64,000 nt of DNA from an uncultured Desulfovibrio sp. (lineage in GTDB: Bacteria; Desulfobacterota; Desulfovibrionia; Desulfovibrionales; Desulfovibrionaceae), in the NCBI RefSeq assembly GCF_902477725.1, contig NZ_CABSIF010000004.1, positions 62,001-126,000 of the forward strand, read 5' to 3'. This document shows, one piece after another, positions 17,143-25,177 of the stretch. The notes beneath the pieces were generated by a model. That model did no database searches, had not been told where the DNA came from, and saw nothing but the letters and a program-made list of their open reading frames with translations. The position numbers and the translations under genes are program-made. Position 1 is the stretch's first letter; each line of letters starts with the position of its first letter.

Positions 17143-18717
17143 TTATGCGCCCATGCCTGCATTGCGTTCGATAAGTTTGACGGCCCTGGCAATCTGGCGG
17201 CCAAGGCTGGTTTCTTTGGAAAGTTCACGTTCCACACTGGTGATGCCCTTGATAACCGTGGAATGGCGGCGGTTGAATTTTTCGCCGATTTCTTCAAGAG
17301 TCAGTTCTGTGTGTTTGCGCGCGAGATAATACACTGTGTTGCGGCCCAGCACGCATTCCTTGCGGCGCGAGCGGGAGCTGAGCTGGCGCTCGTTGAGGCC
17401 GTAGCTTTCACAGACCAGACGCACGATAGTGGGCATGTCCGGCCCGCAGCTGATCTCGGCATACTGGCTGAGCACTTCCATGGCCAGATCAAGGTTCAGA
17501 CCGCAATTGAGCAGACGCGCCTTGAAGATGAGGCTATTCAGGCACGATTCCATCTGGCGTACATCGCCGTCAAGGCGGCGGGCCAGCAGTTCGCAAACGG
17601 AGTCGGGCAGCAGCACCTGATAACTTTTGGCCTTGCGCTCAAGAATGTGGCGGCGCATGTCTTCTGTGGGGCGGCCAATATCGGTGAGGATGCCCGAGCA
17701 GAAATGCGACACAAGCTGGCTGTCTACGCGTTGCAGTTCGCGCGGCGAAAACGATGAGGTAAAAATGACGCGTCCGCCCTTGGCTTGAAGGTTTTTAACC
17801 ACGGCAAGCGCCATGTCCTGCATTTTTTCCTTACCCTGGAAAAAATGCACGTCTTCAAGCAGCAGCACGTCAAGATCACGGAAACGGGTTTTGAAATTTT
17901 CGATGTCGTGGGTGCGCAGGGCAGCCACAAAGCGCGAGGCAAAATCTTCTGCCGTCAGGTAGCCCACGCGCGCGCCGCTGCGTTCTTCTGCAATGGCGCG
18001 GCCAACGGCTTGTGCCAGGTGGGTTTTGCCAAGGCCAGGGGCAGAGTTCATGAACAGGGTGCGTACGCAGCCGCTGCTACGGCTTACATCCTGAGCTGCC
18101 GCAACAGCCATATTATTGGTGGGGCCAACTACAAAGTCCGCAAAAGCATAGCGCCAGTTGGTCGCCAGACGATAGGCCGGGGTGCTGCTGATGGGCAGGG
18201 TGGCCTGCAACGGCGGGCGCGCCATCTGCTGTGCGGCAGTGTCCTGACGGTTGGCAGCTTCCGTGGCGTTGGCCGCCAAACCGGAAAATGTCGCGTTCAG
18301 TATGGAAGATGAGTGCGCGCACTGCTCTGCCGTGTCAGCTTGTTTGGCGGGGGCTTCTGCATTATGGGCCAGGGCAAAAGAAGCGGGCTGTTGCACAGGG
18401 CTGGCCGCAAAGGCCGAGTTATCCCGGCTGTCACGGGCTGGCAGGTTAGCAGGCTTGCTGCTGTGGGCGGTATCGCCTGCAGCGGTAATGCGCACGTCAA
18501 CAGAAGCTGGGTCAAGTCCCAGCACCGGGGCTGCTGCTTCACGCAAGGTGGAGAGCATCTTGCCTTCAAGCCAGCTGGCCACAAAAGCATTGGGCGCGGT
18601 AAGCAAAAGCCCCCCCGCGTGCACTTGTGCCTGCAAGGGCGCAATCCAAACCTTGAAAACGCCGGAATGCAGCATTTTCTTGAGATTTTCAGAAATTTCC
18701 GACCATTGTTCGCGCAT
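17143..18717 (-). CDS. Divergent DnaA paralogue
   Basis: The start is at 18717 (MREQWSEISENL). The 524-residue protein has DnaA domain I (about 1-80), a long Ala/Ser/Gln-rich linker (about 85-185), an AAA+ domain with Walker A PGLGKTHL (about 227-232) and Walker B LLLEDVHFFQGK, and domain IV with an LEEIGEKFNRRHSTVIKGI helix pair (about 475-493). Box VII, which in E. coli reads DRLKSRF with two arginines including the arginine finger, reads SQLVSHF here (333-339), so both are lost. The DNA-contact motif usually RDHTTV is RRHSTV. Desulfovibrio genomes are known to carry two dnaA genes; this is likely the second, non-canonical one. Its role may be regulatory rather than initiation. Confidence 0.88.
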   Translation of the reverse strand: MREQWSEISENLKKMLHSGVFKVWIAPLQAQVHAGGLLLTAPNAFVASWLEGKMLSTLREAAAPVLGLDPASVDVRITAAGDTAHSSKPANLPARDSRDNSAFAASPVQQPASFALAHNAEAPAKQADTAEQCAHSSSILNATFSGLAANATEAANRQDTAAQQMARPPLQATLPISSTPAYRLATNWRYAFADFVVGPTNNMAVAAAQDVSRSSGCVRTLFMNSAPGLGKTHLAQAVGRAIAEERSGARVGYLTAEDFASRFVAALRTHDIENFKTRFRDLDVLLLEDVHFFQGKEKMQDMALAVVKNLQAKGGRVIFTSSFSPRELQRVDSQLVSHFCSGILTDIGRPTEDMRRHILERKAKSYQVLLPDSVCELLARRLDGDVRQMESCLNSLIFKARLLNCGLNLDLAMEVLSQYAEISCGPDMPTIVRLVCESYGLNERQLSSRSRRKECVLGRNTVYYLARKHTELTLEEIGEKFNRRHSTVIKGITSVERELSKETSLGRQIARAVKLIERNAGMGA

Positions 18718-18791
18718 GCAGCCTTGTAGCCCAAAATCAGATTTTGGGGCAATTGATGATTCCGAGCTGTTTGAGACATGAGGCCAATTTC

Positions 18792-18800
18792 TTATCCCCA
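18792..18800 (+). promoter_or_regulatory. DnaA-box-like site TTATCCCCA
   Basis: One mismatch from the consensus TTATCCACA, 75 bases upstream of the dnaA-like start. A single box at this place would fit autoregulation or control by the main DnaA. Confidence 0.45.
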
Positions 18801-18905
18801 ACTTTGTTTATATCTAATAGGCCTGAATTTTAATGTTTTTTAGTTACTTGGCCTGTAGTCCCTATGATGGGATATCCTTTGAACGCACGGCTTTCATGGG
18901 ATGTC

Positions 18906-18929
18906 TTGACATTTTAAACATAGTGTCAA
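18906..18929. promoter_or_regulatory. Palindrome TTGACA-N12-TGTCAA
   Basis: An exact inverted repeat of two -35-like hexamers about 190 bases upstream of the dnaA-like gene. It may be an operator, or it may present -35 boxes on both strands; no matching -10 box at 17 bases is evident on the minus strand. Confidence 0.4.
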
Positions 18930-19197
18930 AAAGTTTTGCACAAATATAATTTGTTTTTACTCTGTTTTTCTCATGTATTCTTCATTTTTTAACTAGGCAT
19001 CAGCAAACTATGCGCACTGTAAGGCAAGGCAGATTGTCAAGGGGGAAAAAGAAATTTTCGGTGGTTTCAGGTCGCATATTTGGACCGAAATTTCCACGAA
19101 AATTATATAAAAACTGTTGATATTAAAGAAAGTTAAGAAAATATCCAGGCATGCCCGGTGCATGCGGGCAGCAGGTGAATACGCCTGACGCCAGAAT

Positions 19198-19229
19198 GCA
19201 AAAAACCCCGGCCTGAGCCGGGGTTTTGT
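19198..19229 (-). terminator. Terminator for the outer-membrane barrel gene
   Basis: AAAACCCCGGC-CTGA-GCCGGGGTTTT, followed on the minus strand by extra T. It lies about 100 bases past the gene at 19327. A 14-bp palindrome GCCTCCTAGGAGGC at 19294-19307 lies between them. Confidence 0.8.
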
Positions 19230-19326
19230 TCCTGAGGGACGGGCAGCGCAAGCAGTGCCCGCGCTGAAGCTACCGTCCACAGCACGTTGCTGTGCCTCCT
19301 AGGAGGCCGCGGTGCTTATCTGCGGC

Positions 19327-20004
19327 TTAGAAGCCGTAGCGTAGGCCGAGCATGAACTCGTTTTCGTAGGGGCGGTTGCCAACGTTGTACTTGTTGCCAG
19401 CAGAGGTGACGCTCACTTCGTTGTAGCCAAGGCTTACAAAGCGGTAGCCAGCATCAATGGCGAAGTGCTCGTTGATGTTGAAGGCAACACCAGCGCCCAG
19501 GTTCCAGGCAAAGTTGGTGGTGCGTTGATCGCCGCTGAACTTGTCGCCGTTGTTGGCGGTAAAGTCATAGCCAGCGTAGTTGAAGGCCATGCCAAGACCA
19601 CCACCCACATAAGGGGTCATGATGCTGTCGTTGTGGAAATCCCAGAACAGGTTTGCAAACAGGGTCGAGGAGTTCCAGGTGCCCTTGACCTGCTTGATGG
19701 CCGCGCCGCCATCGCTCCAGGTCTTTTCATTGTTGCCGCGCATGGCGAATTCAAGTTCGGCACGCAGGGGCAGCATCTGCTGGGGCCAGAAGTCATAGCC
19801 CAGGGCCAGGGCGCCACCAAGGGTGAACTGGCTGTACTGGTCTACGCCTGAGCCAGCCAGGGCGCGGGAGCGTTCAATTTGGCCGGTATTTTGAAAGCTC
19901 ATCAGGAATTTGGGGGCCAGATACATGCCGTTGCCTTCAGCAGCGGCAATGTTGGGCAGTGCCAAACTCAGCACCAGCGCCAACGCAAGAATAAAGCGTT
20001 TCAT
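19327..20004 (-). CDS. Outer-membrane beta-barrel protein
   Basis: The start is at 20004 (MKRFILALALVL), with AGGAGG upstream; an upstream in-frame start would spoil the signal peptide. The 225-residue protein has a signal peptide cut near AAAEG and alternating aromatic strands typical of eight-stranded barrels (OmpW/Opr-like), ending in LRYGF with a C-terminal phenylalanine for BAM recognition. Segments such as TPYVGGGLGMAFNY and GYRFVSLGYN are typical of the OMP_b-brl family. The transported molecule is not predictable. It precedes a FadL-type porin gene region but has its own terminator. Confidence 0.88.
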   Translation of the reverse strand: MKRFILALALVLSLALPNIAAAEGNGMYLAPKFLMSFQNTGQIERSRALAGSGVDQYSQFTLGGALALGYDFWPQQMLPLRAELEFAMRGNNEKTWSDGGAAIKQVKGTWNSSTLFANLFWDFHNDSIMTPYVGGGLGMAFNYAGYDFTANNGDKFSGDQRTTNFAWNLGAGVAFNINEHFAIDAGYRFVSLGYNEVSVTSAGNKYNVGNRPYENEFMLGLRYGF

Positions 20005-20189
20005 GACAGTCCTCCTAGGTACTTTCCTCCAAAAAAATGAAGGCAGCTTTAAAGTTGAAACAATCATTAGAAAATGTCAATATTTTTTCTATATTGGCAG
20101 CAGTAATGACGCATATTAACTGTATTAATATTTCAAAACAGTTTATTGCAACGCGCTGATTCGGCTGGAAACCGAATGTATTCTGTACA

Positions 20190-20226
20190 AAAAAGAAAAA
20201 CCCGGCTGTTTTTTAACAACCGGGTT
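20190..20226 (-). terminator. Terminator after the FadL-like gene
   Basis: AACCCGG pairs with CCGGGTT, extended by TGTT/AACA, followed on the minus strand by TTTTTCTTTTTT. It lies about 70 bases after the FadL-like stop. Confidence 0.8.
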
Positions 20227-20296
20227 CATATGTTTTTGCGGCAAACGCCCGCCGCCTACGCAACAACAGCTGCGCGTATTTGGGCAATGTGACTTT

Positions 20297-21568
20297 TTAG
20301 AAGGTGTAACCCACTGAAAGCATGTAGATGTTTGCAGACACATCCTTGGAGTTGCCGCCCGTAATGCCCACATCGGGTGATATGCCCTTGGCATCGGTGT
20401 TGCCGTAGTCGAGCGAGTTGATCCACAAGTGGGAGTACGCGAGATCCACAGTCCAGTTATTCCAGTTAAAGCCGGTGCCCACGCTGAGCGTTTTGCGGCC
20501 ATTGGTGGGGATCATGAAGTCGGCATGGCTTTCATTGACCACAGGTGTTTCATACGAAAAACCCGCGCGCAGGGTCCACCAGTCAAGGGGCTTGTATTCA
20601 ACGCTGCCGTTGAAGTTCCAGCCGTCGCGCCATTCCTTGTTATTGATGGAACTGTAACCGTTATCCATATAGATATTCAGGGCATTGTAGGTGGACCAGC
20701 GGGTCCAGACCGTGCCCACTTCAAAGCTCAGATTGTCCAGCGGCTTGTAGGTAACGCCCAGCGCGGCCGAGTCTGGCAACTGAAGCACAGTGTTTGCGTC
20801 ACAGTTTCTGGCCTCGGGCAGGTGTTTGGTGGCGCTGATGGCGTTGTTGCCCTGATAGGCGAATTCCACATCGCCATTGATGTTCATGGTCACCTGGCTC
20901 TTGTAGGACAGGCCAACCGACCACTGGTCGTTGAGGCGCATGTGCAGGCCAAGGTGAGCGCCGTAACCCCAGCCGTTGCCCTCGATCTGCATGTCGTTGT
21001 CAAATTTTTTGCCGTTGTTGTAGGTAGGAATCTTGTTGCCCATGTACATGTGGGCGTTCATGGCTTCCACGCCTACGGAGAAGGAAACTGTATCGTTGAG
21101 CTTGATGGCAAGGGTAGGCACGAAGGAAATGGTCTGCACGCCGATGTCATAGACATTGTACCTGCCCGCCCAGTCGCCCGCATAACTGTTGCCAAGGCCG
21201 AAACGCGAAAAAACGCCCAGACCGACCCAAGCGTTGTCGCTCAGCTGATGGCTCAGATAGGCATGCGGAGCATTCCAGAGCGCGGGTTTTGTGTAGGTAT
21301 CGGTCTGGCGGCTGCCAGCATTGGTGGTTATGCCGCCTGAGGGGCTGATGAGGGCAAAGCCGCCCATCATGCGCGTGCCGGGCAGTTGCGTGATGCCAGC
21401 GGCATTATAGGCAATGGCCGAAACATCATCAGCGCGGCCCACCATGCCGCCAGCCAGGGAAACACCTCTGGCGCTCCATTCATTCAGGGCGAAACCTTCG
21501 CCCCAGGCTACGGGCGCGCAGCAGGCCACCAGAGCCAGCGCCAGACATACAGCACGAAAAACCTTCAT
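20297..21568 (-). CDS. FadL/TodX family outer-membrane transporter
   Basis: The start is at 21568 (MKVFRAVCLAL), with GGAGGGG upstream. The 423-residue protein has a signal peptide ending at AWGEG, and the mature N-terminus EGFALNEWSARGVSLAGG plus a DVSAIAYNAAGITQLPGT segment are the FadL hatch-domain signature. Later strands (MNAHMYMGNKIPTY, KSQVTMNINGDVEF) and the terminal VGYTF complete the 14-strand barrel. The family lets long-chain fatty acids or aromatic hydrocarbons cross the outer membrane. In a sulfate reducer this could bring in fatty acids or hydrophobic signals; the substrate is inferred. Confidence 0.92.
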   Translation of the reverse strand: MKVFRAVCLALALVACCAPVAWGEGFALNEWSARGVSLAGGMVGRADDVSAIAYNAAGITQLPGTRMMGGFALISPSGGITTNAGSRQTDTYTKPALWNAPHAYLSHQLSDNAWVGLGVFSRFGLGNSYAGDWAGRYNVYDIGVQTISFVPTLAIKLNDTVSFSVGVEAMNAHMYMGNKIPTYNNGKKFDNDMQIEGNGWGYGAHLGLHMRLNDQWSVGLSYKSQVTMNINGDVEFAYQGNNAISATKHLPEARNCDANTVLQLPDSAALGVTYKPLDNLSFEVGTVWTRWSTYNALNIYMDNGYSSINNKEWRDGWNFNGSVEYKPLDWWTLRAGFSYETPVVNESHADFMIPTNGRKTLSVGTGFNWNNWTVDLAYSHLWINSLDYGNTDAKGISPDVGITGGNSKDVSANIYMLSVGYTF

Positions 21569-21698
21569 CACCCCTCCACTAAGATGCAAAAAAAGCGCAC
21601 AACAGCCCATCCCGGCATACCTTAGCACGCTGGTACGGTTGCGATGTCGCAGAAACGGACGCGGCTGTATGGCCGCCCTCGACAACAGTAATGGGATG

Positions 21699-24107
21699 TC
21701 ACAACATATTTATCGGATCAAGGTCAAGGAAAAGTCGCAAGTGTCTTGAAGCTTTTTGTGACAAAGCAAAGAAATAGAGCGAGCGCAGCGCCTGCCAGTC
21801 CTGCCCTTTTACCAAGCATGTAAAACGTTTGCGCCCACGGAGCAGGGACAGTGGGGCAGGAGCGGGGCCAAGAAGCTGCACGCCCAGTTCCGCAGCCTTG
21901 CCGCGCAGCGCCTGAGCCAGATCGTTGAGAGCAGGGGGGCCGCCCTGTTCGTTCAGCGCGTAGGATATGCGAATGAGCGCCAGACGCACAAAGGGCGGGT
22001 AACGGCGCAGCCGCCGTTTGGCAAGCTCTGCCTGATAAAAGCCCTCATAGTCTGCGGTGCGCACGTACTGCCAGCAGTAGTGCTCCACATCACGCGTCTG
22101 GATAAGCACCCGGCCCGGCTTGTCGCCCCTGCCCGCGCGCCCGGCGGACTGCACCAGCAATTGGAATGTGCGCTCGGCGGCGCGGTAGTCCGGCAGATTC
22201 AGGCCAAGGTCAGCATCCGCGATGACGGCCAGCGTCACCAGCGGAAAGTGATGTCCCTTGGAGAGCATTTGCGTACCCACCAGTATGGGGGCCTCCTGCC
22301 GGGAAAAGGCCGCAAGGATTTCTTCCATGCGTCCAGGCCTGCGGGTGCTGTCCCTGTCAAGCCGCAGCACAGGCCCCCCGGCCAGTACGCTCAGGCGTTC
22401 GGCCAGGCGTTCCGTGCCTTCGCCCATGGGCAAAAAGTTCATGCCGCCGCACTCTGGGCAGGGCGAGGGAAATGGTCGGCTATAGCCGCAATAGTGGCAG
22501 ACGAGTTTTTCCAGCCCCTTGTGGTAGGTGAGCCCAATTTCGCAGTGCGGGCAGCGCAGGGTGCGGTTGCAGTCCAAGCAGTACATCAGGGGGGCGTAGC
22601 CTCGCCTGTTCAGCAGTACCACTGCCTGCTCGCCGCGCTCAATGGTCTCGCGCAGTGCGGCTTCGCTCTGTGGGGCCAGCAGGCCATCCATGCTGGTTGA
22701 GCCGGGCGCGAGGGAGCTGATGTCCACCAGTTCGACCGGCGGCAGTTCGCGTCCGCCCACGCGGTGCGGCAGCCGCAGGATAGGCAGGTGCCCGTTTTCA
22801 GCCGCATAAAAGGTTTTGAGGTCTGGTGTGGCAGAACCAAGCACCAGCAGCCCCTTTGCCTGGGCAACACGGAACCACGCCACTTCCTTGGCCTGATAGG
22901 CCAGGCTTTCGTCCTGCTTGAAAGAGCCGTCGTGCTCTTCATCAAGCACAATGCAGTTCAGATGCGGCACAGGCAGAAACAGTGCCGAACGCGTACCCAC
23001 GACAATGCAGGGGGTGTCGCTTTGCGCCATCTGGCGAAAGGTCGCTTCCCGCCGTGCGGGCGACTGGTAGCCGTGGTAGAAAAATAACGGAGCATCGGGC
23101 AGCGCGCAGGTGGCATCTCGCCGCAGTTTGTGGGCCAGCGCCACCTCGGGTGCGAGCAGCATGACGCTTTTGCCCGCCGCAAGGCAGGCCTTGGCAAGTT
23201 CAAGGTATACTGCTGTTTTGCCGCTGCCGGTCACGCCAAAGAGCAGGCGGGAGGAAGCCTCGTCCGCCCGCAGGGCCTCCAGCATGCTTTCAAGCGCAAG
23301 CGCCTGCTCATCGTTGAGGGTAAAGGGGGCAGGCGGGGGCGGCAACAGGCTTTGCTCTGTGGCGTCCAGGGCGTCATCATCGTCAACGCCGTTGTCTCGC
23401 GCAAGGTTGACGTGCCCGGCTTCCAGCAGGGTATGGAGGGCTGGTGTGACGGCCTGCCCAAGGGATTGCACCAGCCGCCTGCGGCTCACGCTGCCGTGCT
23501 GGTGCAGATAGTCCAGAACTTCGATCTGGCGTTTGGCCGAAGGCCGCACAGGCCAGGGCGGATCAACGCGCAGCAGGCAAAATTCTTCACTGGCGGCGTC
23601 TGTGCCGGGGGGCAGCATGCGGGCCGTGCCTTTGCAAAGGGCCGCTGCGAGCGCCTGACGCTGTTCGGGCAGGGCTTCACGGATGCGCGCCAGAGTCCAG
23701 GCCACAGCCTTGCCCGATTCGATATTGCGCAGCCGCACCCGCGCAAGGCGCAGGCCCTGTGGCAGCACATGCCCCAGAATATGACCGGGGTGCAGCCCCT
23801 GACGGCGGGCCAGATCTTCAGCCAGTTCCAGCAGTACCGCGGGGAGCAGGGGGGCGTTTTCCAGCGGCCAGCCAAGGCTTTTGCAGTCAACGCCTTCCGG
23901 CACGTCGGCGGTTGGGCTGACGCGCAAAAGCACTGCGGCGCGCAGGGCGGTGCGCTCGCCCCGGCCCAGCGGCACGGCCACGCGCAATCCGGGCTGCCAG
24001 AAATCGGCGGGAAATTCGGGCGGCAGCGTGTAGGTAAGGCTGGCGTAGGGCGGAGTGAGCAGGGCGACTGTGGCGTACATGTAGGGCAGAGTTACGTAAT
24101 ACGGCAC
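21699..24107 (-). CDS. priA: Primosomal protein N', replication restart helicase PriA
   Basis: The protein has about 802 residues. It has an N-terminal 3' DNA-binding domain, Walker A GVTGSGKT (about 291-298), DEEH Walker B in VLDEEHDGS, four CxxC pairs of the zinc-binding insert (CLDCNRTLRCPHC and CHYCG...CPECGG), and a helicase C domain with SAGRAGRG. PriA reloads DnaB at stalled forks. No ATG gives the full N-terminus: candidates are TTG 24116, TTG 24110, GTG 24107 and ATG 24080. AGGAGG at 24118-24123 favours 24110 or 24107. That ribosome site is inside a perfect 13-bp hairpin. It is the last gene of the block running from ftsH. Confidence 0.93.
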   Translation of the reverse strand: MPYYVTLPYMYATVALLTPPYASLTYTLPPEFPADFWQPGLRVAVPLGRGERTALRAAVLLRVSPTADVPEGVDCKSLGWPLENAPLLPAVLLELAEDLARRQGLHPGHILGHVLPQGLRLARVRLRNIESGKAVAWTLARIREALPEQRQALAAALCKGTARMLPPGTDAASEEFCLLRVDPPWPVRPSAKRQIEVLDYLHQHGSVSRRRLVQSLGQAVTPALHTLLEAGHVNLARDNGVDDDDALDATEQSLLPPPPAPFTLNDEQALALESMLEALRADEASSRLLFGVTGSGKTAVYLELAKACLAAGKSVMLLAPEVALAHKLRRDATCALPDAPLFFYHGYQSPARREATFRQMAQSDTPCIVVGTRSALFLPVPHLNCIVLDEEHDGSFKQDESLAYQAKEVAWFRVAQAKGLLVLGSATPDLKTFYAAENGHLPILRLPHRVGGRELPPVELVDISSLAPGSTSMDGLLAPQSEAALRETIERGEQAVVLLNRRGYAPLMYCLDCNRTLRCPHCEIGLTYHKGLEKLVCHYCGYSRPFPSPCPECGGMNFLPMGEGTERLAERLSVLAGGPVLRLDRDSTRRPGRMEEILAAFSRQEAPILVGTQMLSKGHHFPLVTLAVIADADLGLNLPDYRAAERTFQLLVQSAGRAGRGDKPGRVLIQTRDVEHYCWQYVRTADYEGFYQAELAKRRLRRYPPFVRLALIRISYALNEQGGPPALNDLAQALRGKAAELGVQLLGPAPAPLSLLRGRKRFTCLVKGQDWQALRSLYFFALSQKASRHLRLFLDLDPINML

Positions 24108-24114
24108 CAATGGC

Positions 24115-24144
24115 AAGCCTCCTCTGGCGAACCAGAGGAGGCTT
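24115..24144 (-). promoter_or_regulatory. Hairpin that sequesters the priA ribosome site
   Basis: A perfect 13-bp stem (24115-24127 with 24132-24144) closes a four-base loop that reads TTCG on the minus strand. Its 3' arm contains AGGAGG, the only good Shine-Dalgarno for priA. It lies between galU and priA with no T-run, so it may limit priA translation, or be a degenerate galU terminator. Confidence 0.65.
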
Positions 24145-24170
24145 GGGGCAATACGTATGCGCAGCGGGTT

Positions 24171-25043
24171 TTAATGGAACTGCACAAAATTCTTGAGCAG
24201 CTTGAGCAGATCGTAGCGCAGTTCTTCGTCCTGAAGGGCAAAGTAGATGTTGGCGGTGAGAAATTCCGCCCAGTCGCCAGCGTCAAAGCGCATGCCGGAC
24301 ATGCGCACAGCCATCATGCCCCTTTCCTGAGCCATGGCCTGGAGTGCGTCGGTAAGCTGGATTTCGCCGCCGTGACCGGGTTCGACCTTTTCAAGATAGT
24401 CAAAAATATCAGGCGTGAGTACATAACGGCCAACAATAGCCATGCGCGAGGGAGCGTCTTCACGGGCGGGTTTTTCCACCATGTTTTTGACGCGGAACAC
24501 GCCGGGGGTCACTTCGTCGCCATCAATGATACCGTAGCGGCTGACCTTCTCCCACGGTACTTCCATCACGCCGATGATCGGCATTTTTTCGGCCATGGCC
24601 ACTTCAATGAGCTGGCCGATGCCGGGAGCGCCGCCAAACATGAGGTCATCGCCCACCATGATGGCAAAGGGATCATCACGCACAAGTTCGCGCGCACACA
24701 GCACCGCATGCCCAAGGCCAAGCTGGCGCTTCTGCCTCACGGACATGATGTTGACCATCTCGGCCACCTTGCGCACTTCAGCCAGCTTATCGAGCTTGCC
24801 AGCGCGTTCAAGCACGGCCTCAAGCTGGAGGTTGTAGTCAAAGTGGTCTTCAATAACCGTTTTGTCGCGGTTGGTGACGAAAATCACGTCTTCGATATTG
24901 GCGCGCTGCGCTTCTTCAACCACATACTGGATGACGGGCTTGTTGTAGATGGGCAGCATTTCCTTGGGAATATTCTTTGTTGCAGGCAAGGAACGGGTGC
25001 CCCATCCGGCCACGGGAATGACGACTTTACGAATATCCTTCAT
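24171..25043 (-). CDS. galU: UTP-glucose-1-phosphate uridylyltransferase
   Basis: The start is at 25043 (MKDIRKVVIPVAG), with TTGGAGGC upstream. The 290-residue enzyme shows the nucleotide-binding GWGTRSLPATKNIPKEMLP, the IQYVVEEA segment, and VGDDLMFGG with the catalytic aspartate. It makes UDP-glucose for polysaccharide, lipopolysaccharide and glycosylation. It lies in the same direction downstream of glmM, making a sugar-nucleotide pair at the end of the cdaA-cdaR-glmM block. Confidence 0.96.
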   Translation of the reverse strand: MKDIRKVVIPVAGWGTRSLPATKNIPKEMLPIYNKPVIQYVVEEAQRANIEDVIFVTNRDKTVIEDHFDYNLQLEAVLERAGKLDKLAEVRKVAEMVNIMSVRQKRQLGLGHAVLCARELVRDDPFAIMVGDDLMFGGAPGIGQLIEVAMAEKMPIIGVMEVPWEKVSRYGIIDGDEVTPGVFRVKNMVEKPAREDAPSRMAIVGRYVLTPDIFDYLEKVEPGHGGEIQLTDALQAMAQERGMMAVRMSGMRFDAGDWAEFLTANIYFALQDEELRYDLLKLLKNFVQFH

Positions 25044-25177
25044 GCATGCCTCCAAGGGGGGTAGACAAAACAATTTTTATTAGCGGCAAACCGATGTAAG
25101 CAATAAACGGATAGCAGCCGTACTGCAAGCAGTACCTGCCCGATCCGGGAGTGCCGCCGCGAAGTTCAACAGTCAAA

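Larger units (their letters stand above)
18718..19197. other. AT-rich intergenic region upstream of the dnaA paralogue
   Basis: About 480 bases without a convincing gene, clearly AT-rich between 18800 and 19130. It holds one DnaA-box-like site and one palindrome, annotated separately, and a TATAAT hexamer on the plus strand at 18945-18950 with no gene downstream. There is no cluster of DnaA boxes, so I do not call it oriC. Confidence 0.45.

Noticed and set aside
18718..19197. Possible oriC next to the dnaA-like gene
   Set aside because: Only one DnaA-box-like site is seen, with no cluster of boxes, and the dnaA copy is a divergent paralogue.
23130..25064. A 644-codon plus-strand open frame opposite priA and galU
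   Set aside because: It lies antisense to two well-supported genes, has no family motif, and its length is explained by the codon bias of the GC-rich opposite strand.
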